Under the pieces are notes generated by a model. The model was given only the letters and a program-made list of their open reading frames with translations. It was not told where the DNA came from and searched no databases. The translations under genes and the position numbers were made by a program. From the NCBI GenBank assembly GCA_023427575.1, contig JAEZAY010000420.1:1-6003 (forward strand): a DNA stretch of 6,003 bases. The letters are read 5' to 3'. Of this stretch, positions 1 through 4,093 are shown in pieces. How positions within the stretch are numbered: the stretch's first letter is position 1; each line of letters opens with the position of its first letter. This stretch comes from Bacteroidota bacterium (GTDB lineage Bacteria > Bacteroidota > Bacteroidia > Chitinophagales > Chitinophagaceae).

Positions 1-27
1 GGTAACAACTGTTTTTATTTTACGCCG

Positions 28-58
28 TCCGTTTCAATTTTCTTAACGGATTTCTTCC
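28..58 (+). terminator. Weak candidate terminator hairpin
   Basis: TCCGTT (28-33) can pair with AACGGA (45-50) around an 11-base loop, followed on the plus strand by the pyrimidine run TTTCTTCC. It could end a plus-strand gene lying left of the window. The stem is only 6 bp and the T-tract is interrupted, so this is a weak call and may be chance. Confidence 0.22.
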
Positions 59-102
59 GAGGCCCAGAGAAATACATTTTACCCGGACACCAATGATATC
101 CG

Positions 103-158
103 CATTATCACATTATCACATTATCAAATTGTCAAATTAGCACATTATCACATCATTG
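103..158. repeat. Tandem array of an 8-base unit, seven copies
   Basis: Seven consecutive octamers lie in perfect register with no spacer. Units 1, 2, 3 and 6 are exactly CATTATCA. Unit 4 is AATTGTCA and unit 5 is AATTAGCA. Unit 7, CATCATTG, is degraded. The consensus is (C/A)ATTATCA. The period of 8 is not a multiple of 3, and the surrounding frames have stops, so it is non-coding. There is no spacer and the unit is far too short for a CRISPR repeat. It sits about 95 bases beyond the terminator of the hydrolase gene. Its function is unknown; polymerase slippage is the simplest origin. Confidence 0.85.
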
Positions 159-250
159 CTCTCCCGGTAATAATTTTACATTTACCTGTAGCCTGCATTT
201 ATAGTGAAACGGAAGCAGTCATTGTAAAATATCTTAACTATTATAAAAAT

Positions 251-287
251 CGGCAAAAATAAAGCGGGCTGAAATTCAACCCGCCTT
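251..287 (-). terminator. Intrinsic terminator of the hydrolase gene
   Basis: GCGGG (264-268) pairs with CCCGC (280-284). The arms between them are also largely self-complementary (TGAA against TTCA), which extends the palindrome. Read on the minus strand, the hairpin is followed by TTTATTTTT, as expected for rho-independent termination. It lies about 20 bases past the hydrolase stop codon. The plus-strand side has no clean T-tract, so termination is predicted for minus-strand transcription. Confidence 0.8.
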
Positions 288-306
288 ATTATGCGATCGA
301 AAAAAA

Positions 307-1281
307 TCAACGGAAGAAAGCAAAACGGGGAGTCCGGCTTTTTTGTTTCTGCAACAAATAGATGGCGAGAACAGCCGTTGCTGTGATTCCGAAAACCTGC
401 AATAACAATCGATTTGTTTTGGCGGGTGGAAGGTATTGCACGCCTTCTTTGTTTACCAGAGCGGGTTCATCCACATAACGGCCATAAGCCGGTACCGCAT
501 CTTCTTCAAAGTTTTCAGCCAGGTTGTGGAGCGAAGTCCGCAATTCCTCGCCTTTCATCGGACGGCCGTGGCCGGTTGCTGCCAGCTCGGGATTCAGTGC
601 CGCAAGTTTTCTCACCGAAGCCGCGGCGGATCCCCAGTTATATGTGAAATATTTCGGCGGACCCGACAGAACCCGGGTTTGCCTCATAACCGCTATAGCA
701 GATTCCTGCTTGGTAGTAACAAAGGCATCACCGGCAATCAACACCTTGTCTGATTTTCTGAACAAGCTAATATGGCCCGGCGCATGGCCGGGAGTATGGA
801 TATATTGCCAATCGGGAAGAAAAGGCAGCGTTCCATCTTCCGGCAATAATTGCAATCGTTCGCCTATATCGATCGGACCTTTTGGATAGATAAATGACAT
901 CAGCGACATCATCCCCCCACCCACACAAGGATCCGGTGGCGGATACGAAGAAGTTCCATTCAGATATGGCCGCTCCATCACATGAGCATAAACCGGCACA
1001 TTCCAGCGCTCGGCCAGTGTTTTTAATGAACCAACATGATCAAAATGCGCATGAGTCAGAATAATCGCCTTCGGCGTTATCCCGGGCCAGAACAATTTTT
1101 CGGCAACTTTCAGCACTTTGGGCGCCGTGGTTTTCAGTCCGGCATCCACCAAAACCCAGGAATTTTCGGCCGCATTATGGATAAGATACACATTGACGAA
1201 CTGGTCTTTGATTCCCCATACGCCGGGAGCAACCGAATACCAATCTATACAAAACTCCTTTCCGATCTTTTCTGTTTTCAT
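307..1281 (-). CDS. MBL-fold metallo-hydrolase with C-terminal membrane anchor
   Basis: Predicted 324-residue metallo-beta-lactamase-fold hydrolase (glyoxalase II-like superfamily); substrate unknown. The zinc-site motifs are all present and in order: THAHFDH with H77, H79, D81 and H82; H166 in a TPGH motif; D185 in AGDA; H238 in TGHG. A Gly/Met/Pro-rich segment (about residues 113-136) lies between the first two motifs. Near the C-terminus a hydrophobic stretch at about 292-311 looks like one transmembrane helix, followed by a basic tail. There is no N-terminal signal peptide, so the protein would be tail-anchored. I chose the ATG at 1281; the frame extends 7 codons upstream to a GTG at 1302, but those residues look unrelated to the fold. 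The gene has its own terminator downstream, and the lipoprotein's terminator lies just upstream, so it is probably monocistronic. Its promoter must lie in roughly 1282-1359, where I see no clear TAnnTTTG box. The fold call is secure; the substrate is not. Confidence 0.93.
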   Translation of the reverse strand: MKTEKIGKEFCIDWYSVAPGVWGIKDQFVNVYLIHNAAENSWVLVDAGLKTTAPKVLKVAEKLFWPGITPKAIILTHAHFDHVGSLKTLAERWNVPVYAHVMERPYLNGTSSYPPPDPCVGGGMMSLMSFIYPKGPIDIGERLQLLPEDGTLPFLPDWQYIHTPGHAPGHISLFRKSDKVLIAGDAFVTTKQESAIAVMRQTRVLSGPPKYFTYNWGSAAASVRKLAALNPELAATGHGRPMKGEELRTSLHNLAENFEEDAVPAYGRYVDEPALVNKEGVQYLPPAKTNRLLLQVFGITATAVLAIYLLQKQKSRTPRFAFFR

Positions 1282-1359
1282 GTAATATAGTTTGGAGATC
1301 ACGAAGAAAAATCATACCAGCTACCCCTGAGATGATTTTCGTAACGGGATAATCAGTGT

Positions 1360-1388
1360 AAAAAAACAAACCCCGCGATTGCGGGGCT
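1360..1388 (-). terminator. Intrinsic terminator of the lipoprotein gene
   Basis: CCCCGC (1371-1376) and GCGGGG (1381-1386) form a perfect 6-bp G/C stem around a GATT tetraloop, and flanking bases extend it slightly. On the minus strand it is followed by TTTGTTTTTTT, a textbook U-tract. It lies about 120 bases beyond the lipoprotein stop codon and insulates that gene from the hydrolase downstream. On the plus strand no T-run follows. Confidence 0.92.
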
Positions 1389-1390
1389 TG

Positions 1391-1485
1391 AGATTCAGTC
1401 TTCTAAATAACCTGTTGAATTATTCGCTTATACATCTGTTCAACATATACTTCAAATTTCAACAGACATTGCTCAGTCTGAATCA
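1391..1485 (-). other. Lipoprotein mRNA trailer with nested inverted repeats
   Basis: The segment between the lipoprotein stop codon and its terminator has an outer inverted repeat GATTCAG (1392-1398) / CTGAATC (1478-1484). Inside it is a perfect 8-bp pair CTGTTGAA (1412-1419) / TTCAACAG (1458-1465). The left inner arm can instead pair with TTCAACA (1439-1445), so two mutually exclusive hairpins are possible. No coding frame is evident. It may be a structured 3' untranslated region; a function is not established and the spacing between arms is long. Confidence 0.4.
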
Positions 1486-1508
1486 TACTTTGTAGTGTAC
1501 GGAGCGGA

Positions 1509-2246
1509 TTAATTATGTCTCACAGTACCTAAACCAAGCGCATTCGCATCGGCTCCGGCCGCAAGTCCTTTTGCATAGGCGGTGTAAATTTTTCCACTTT
1601 CCAGAACAACTCCGGGAACTTCCAGTACCGACTGATCGCCCACCCATACATTAGCTGTGTAAGTACCGCTTTTTACAGGTGTGAAGTTCTGAAGTTCAGA
1701 TGCTACCGGGTTGTCACCAATATAACTTTTGTTATCAAGGCGGATCGTATCGGTTTCATTGGCCAGTACGATATCCACTTCAGGCGCATCGGGTGAAAGG
1801 TGCAGGAACCGAACATGCGACTGATCGGCTGCGGGAGCTGTCAGATTATCTTCCAGTACAAGAGTCCGAAAGCTACCATTGTTCAGCGTGTCGTAGGTAA
1901 AAACGGAATAATTCTTGTCTGCCGCTAAAGACAGGGTTCCTGTATAATAATCACTGGTTCCGTCTGTAAAACGGATATTCTGATTATCGCCGGAATTGAT
2001 CTGTAGATAAGGACTACCAGCCGCACCGGTGGAAGATCCAAAAGCTACTGTACCTCCGTTTGTTGCTTTCTCGTCGCCGAAATAAACATCAAATGGAGAA
2101 GAACCGGGAGAAGCATTCACAAATGCAACGTTCGATCTTTGCTGAACAGGATCAACATCATCGTCTTTATCGCATGAGGTGAGAAAAAGGGCAGAAGCTG
2201 CAAAAAGCGGAAGAAACGATGCAAGAAGCTTCGAATTTTTTTTCAT
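1509..2246 (-). CDS. DUF4397-domain lipoprotein, probably surface-exposed
   Basis: Predicted 245-residue lipoprotein of unknown function. Residues 1-24 are a signal peptide: a basic start (MKKNSK), a hydrophobic core, then the lipobox LTSC with the lipidated cysteine at 25. The mature protein begins CDKDDD. An acidic/lysine run directly after the cysteine resembles the lipoprotein export signal that sends Bacteroidota lipoproteins to the cell surface. The body has two related repeats, starting near residue 38 (SNVAFVNASPGSSPFDVYF) and residue 143 (SHVRFLHLSPDAPEVDIVL). This is the pattern of the DUF4397 beta-sandwich family, which is found in extracytoplasmic proteins. No catalytic residues are recognisable; a binding or structural role is possible but not shown. 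The ATG at 2246 is preceded by an A-rich leader (AAAAAAAAGAGAGA) with no clear Shine-Dalgarno sequence. The gene is flanked by terminators on both sides, so it is a single-gene unit. The lipoprotein call is strong, DUF4397 is likely, and the surface location is inferred. Confidence 0.92.
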   Translation of the reverse strand: MKKNSKLLASFLPLFAASALFLTSCDKDDDVDPVQQRSNVAFVNASPGSSPFDVYFGDEKATNGGTVAFGSSTGAAGSPYLQINSGDNQNIRFTDGTSDYYTGTLSLAADKNYSVFTYDTLNNGSFRTLVLEDNLTAPAADQSHVRFLHLSPDAPEVDIVLANETDTIRLDNKSYIGDNPVASELQNFTPVKSGTYTANVWVGDQSVLEVPGVVLESGKIYTAYAKGLAAGADANALGLGTVRHN

Positions 2247-2491
2247 AAATCTCTCTTTTTTTTGTGGTTAATGTGATTACGTGTTCCTAACCATTTTCAA
2301 AGACAGTGCCTACATGCCAAATAAAGAAATGTGAAATTTTGAATCACTAAGTAAAACATTCAGAATGAATAGGGTATAACCCCGTAAATGTGGAAAACTG
2401 TTTCTACAAGCTGTTCTTCAAAAGCCAGAGCGAGTACGATTTTGTGGATCTACCGATTTTGTGAAACTCTGTTATGTAAACACTGAACGAC
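2247..2491. other. Intergenic region upstream of the lipoprotein
   Basis: No gene is supported here. The lipoprotein promoter should lie in this stretch, on the minus strand. The best -7-like match is TGTCTTTG (minus strand, 2305 to 2298), one mismatch from TAnnTTTG, but no TTG lies at a normal distance upstream, so I do not call it. A small palindrome GGGT-ATA-ACCC occurs at 2372-2382. The open frame on the minus strand at 2404-2805 overlaps the aminotransferase end and its terminator and does not look like a protein gene. Confidence 0.55.
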
Positions 2492-2533
2492 AAAAAAAAG
2501 AAACGCCTGGGTTCGGATCTCAGAACACAGGCG
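2492..2533 (-). terminator. Intrinsic terminator of the aminotransferase gene
   Basis: CGCCTG (2504-2509) pairs with CAGGCG (2528-2533). After a single G/A mismatch, GTTC (2511-2514) pairs with GAAC (2523-2526) around an 8-base loop. On the minus strand the hairpin is followed by TTTCTTTTTTTTG. This is a strong rho-independent terminator about 105 bases beyond the aminotransferase stop codon. Confidence 0.92.
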
Positions 2534-2638
2534 CTATAAATTTCAGACGGAATAATTAAATTCCTGGCATGTATAACATACAGGAACAAACGATGCAGGA
2601 TCTTCGGCAATATGCCGGCTTCACAACAAACATGGAGA
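2534..2638 (-). other. Aminotransferase mRNA trailer with two small hairpins
   Basis: Two further stem-loops lie between the stop codon and the terminator. CGGCA (2605-2609) pairs with TGCCG (2613-2617) around a 3-base loop. TTCCTG (2561-2566) pairs with CAGGAA (2581-2586), with a shorter inner palindrome TGTAT/ATACA (2570-2582). Neither is followed by a T-run on the minus strand, so they are not terminators. They may stabilise the 3' end of the message; no function is shown. Confidence 0.4.
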
Positions 2639-3829
2639 TCAGGATAGATTTTTAAGAGCCCTGATAATTCTTTCAAGGCCGGTTTCAATGTTCTGCATAC
2701 TATTGGCAAATGAGATCCGGATGCTGTCGGGTTCGCCAAAAGCGCGGCCGGTAACTGTTGATACGTTGGCTTTGTTAAGCAGATACATGCAAAGATCATC
2801 CGCATCCCGGATCAATTCTTCCCCATCCTTCTTACCAAAATAATCTTTCACGGTTGGGAACACATAAAAAGCTCCATCCGGTTCCAGGCAATGCCATCCC
2901 GGAATCTGGTCGATCAGTGATAATATTTTAGATCTCCTTTTTCCGAATTCCGCCACCATTTCATTAGTTGGGCCCAGATCGCTGGTTAAAGCAGTTATGG
3001 CGGCTCTTTGCGTTACGGCACAGGTGCCGCTGGTAAACTGGCCCTGCAGTTTTTCACAGGCCTTCACCACTGTGGGGTGAGCTGCCAGAAACCCAAGCCG
3101 GTATCCGGTCATTGCAAATCCTTTACTTAATCCGTTGATTATAATCACCCGGTCTTTAATTTCTTCAAACTGGGCAATACTTTCATGCTTCCCCACGAAG
3201 TTGATGTATTCGTAGATTTCGTCGGAGATGATAAAAATCCGGGGATGTTTTTTAAAAACTTCTACCAAAGCTTTTAGTTCTTCCTTCGAGTAGATAGACC
3301 CGGTAGGATTGGAAGGCGAGGAAAAGATAAATAGTTTTGATTTGGGGGTAATGGCTGCTTCCAGTTCCGCGGGAGTAATTTTATACCGGTTTTCAAAACT
3401 GGTTCTTACCAGCTTTACGCTGCCTTCACCCAGCTTTACGATTTCCGAATAGGTTACCCAGTACGGAGTGGGAATAATGACCTCATCACCAGTATCCACA
3501 ACCGCAAAAACCGCATTGGCAAGGCTTTGTTTGGCCCCTGTGGAAACCAGAATGTTTTCGGGTTTATAGTCCAGATCATTATCACGCTTCAGTTTGGTAC
3601 ATACAGCCTCCCGAAGATCGGCAAAGCCGGCAACCGGGGTATAATGACTGTAATTGTCGTCCACTGCTTTTTTCGCAGCTTCCTTAATGTGTTGGGGAGT
3701 GTCGAAATCTGGTTCACCCAGACTTAAATCAATGATATCTATACCTTTTGCTCTTAATTCGCGGCCAAGTTTGGCCATTTTAAGGGTTTCCGGTTCGCTG
3801 AATCGATCGAGACGTGAAGACAAATCCAT
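2639..3829 (-). CDS. aspC: PLP-dependent aminotransferase, class I, aspartate aminotransferase type
   Basis: Predicted 396-residue cytosolic fold-type I aminotransferase, full length for the family (about 390-400). It probably moves the amino group between aspartate and 2-oxoglutarate, linking nitrogen metabolism to the TCA cycle. Visible hallmarks: SLGEPDFDTP near the N-terminus (about 36-45); the cofactor-phosphate segment STGAKQSL (96-103); N174 in SNPTG; D203 and Y206 in SDEIYEY; the Schiff-base lysine K236 in LSKGFAMTGYRLGF, with R244 nearby; and R371 in the C-terminal RISFA, which binds the substrate alpha-carboxylate. The lysine in GAKQ (K100) matches the position used in 1-beta aspartate aminotransferases such as the Thermus enzyme to recognise an acidic side chain. 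Some members of this group act on prephenate, so substrate and gene symbol are tentative. I chose ATG 3829. The frame extends 10 codons further to a TTG at 3859, but that TTG lies inside a promoter-like box and the extra residues do not resemble the family. The gene is divergent from secD/secDF and ends in its own terminator. Confidence 0.94.
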   Translation of the reverse strand: MDLSSRLDRFSEPETLKMAKLGRELRAKGIDIIDLSLGEPDFDTPQHIKEAAKKAVDDNYSHYTPVAGFADLREAVCTKLKRDNDLDYKPENILVSTGAKQSLANAVFAVVDTGDEVIIPTPYWVTYSEIVKLGEGSVKLVRTSFENRYKITPAELEAAITPKSKLFIFSSPSNPTGSIYSKEELKALVEVFKKHPRIFIISDEIYEYINFVGKHESIAQFEEIKDRVIIINGLSKGFAMTGYRLGFLAAHPTVVKACEKLQGQFTSGTCAVTQRAAITALTSDLGPTNEMVAEFGKRRSKILSLIDQIPGWHCLEPDGAFYVFPTVKDYFGKKDGEELIRDADDLCMYLLNKANVSTVTGRAFGEPDSIRISFANSMQNIETGLERIIRALKNLS

Positions 3830-3856
3830 GGAAATATGACTTGGTTTAGAAAGTGG

Positions 3857-3864
3857 CAAATGTA
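3857..3864 (-). promoter_or_regulatory. Candidate -7 box for the aminotransferase
   Basis: Read on the minus strand this is TACATTTG, an exact match to the Bacteroidota housekeeping -7 consensus TAnnTTTG. It would place the transcription start near 3850 and give a leader of about 20 bases before the ATG at 3829. There is no TTG at the usual distance upstream; the nearest TTTG is about 35 bases away. The upstream half is therefore missing or weak. Confidence 0.45.
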
Positions 3865-4057
3865 TGGAATGGAATCTTTATAATTCTCATAAAAAGAACC
3901 AAAATTCTTAGAAATTTTCAATTTGTATAAATTTGATGCCAAAACGATCCGGAAGGGAATTATTTTAAAAATAAAGCGGCCTAATCAGCAGATTCTGAAT
4001 TGTTTATAGAATATCCCCAGGTCGTTGAATTTACCTATATAATATGGCCGAAAACAT

Positions 4058-4065
4058 TATCTTTG
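4058..4065 (+). promoter_or_regulatory. Candidate -7 box for secD/secDF
   Basis: TATCTTTG is an exact match to the Bacteroidota -7 consensus TAnnTTTG. It predicts a transcription start near 4072 and a short leader of roughly 20 bases, very A-rich and with no Shine-Dalgarno sequence, before the ATG at 4094. No TTG is found about 19 bases upstream; the nearest (4025-4027) is 30 bases away. The call rests on the -7 match and its position. Confidence 0.5.
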
Positions 4066-4093
4066 CCCACTCTTTAAAAAAAACAACATTGCA

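Larger units (their letters stand above)
1..254. other. Gene-free left flank
   Basis: I see no supportable gene here. The plus frame that is open from base 1 reaches a TGA at 94-96 and would encode only about 31 residues with no recognisable motif. It could be the tail of a gene entering from the left, but nothing supports that. On the minus strand the only short frame, from an ATG near base 75, ends after about 19 codons. The region is A/T-rich and holds a weak hairpin (28-50) and an 8-base tandem array (103-158), both listed separately. Confidence 0.6.
3830..4093. other. Divergent intergenic region, aminotransferase / secD
   Basis: About 264 A/T-rich bases lie between two divergent starts, so this stretch must carry both promoters. 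One TAnnTTTG-type box faces each way (listed separately). A TATAAT hexamer also occurs at 4038-4043, but the nearest TTGAAT (4025-4030) is only 7 bases away, too close to act as its -35 element. No coding frame or RNA gene is evident. The short minus-strand frame at 3754-3942 is a shadow of the aminotransferase start. Confidence 0.65.

Noticed and set aside
1..96. Tail of a plus-strand gene entering from the left
   Set aside because: The frame is open from base 1 to a TGA at 94-96, but at about 31 codons with no motif this is expected by chance.
103..158. CRISPR array
   Set aside because: The repeat unit is 8 bases with no spacers, and no cas gene is present.
414..889. Overlapping plus-strand open frames (414-647, 436-753, 524-889)
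   Set aside because: They are antisense shadows of the MBL-fold hydrolase, which has all its metal-binding motifs on the minus strand. Their translations show no recognisable family features.
1282..1302. GTG start at 1302 for the hydrolase
   Set aside because: It adds only seven residues (MISKLYY) before an in-frame ATG at 1281 that begins a more plausible N-terminus. It is not excluded, only less likely.
1175..1369. 64-residue minus-strand frame overlapping the start of the hydrolase
   Set aside because: It is out of frame with the hydrolase, starts inside the U-tract of the lipoprotein terminator and resembles no protein I know.
2504..2533. tRNA-like GGTTCGGATC stretch
   Set aside because: It is part of the aminotransferase terminator hairpin. 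No cloverleaf with acceptor or anticodon arms can be formed around it.
2404..2805. 133-residue minus-strand frame overlapping the aminotransferase C-terminus
   Set aside because: It reads through the aminotransferase terminator and overlaps conserved aminotransferase codons in another frame. Its composition is not protein-like.
4025..4043. Sigma-70 promoter TTGAAT / TATAAT upstream of secD
   Set aside because: The two hexamers are separated by only 7 bases rather than about 17, and Bacteroidota use a different promoter consensus.
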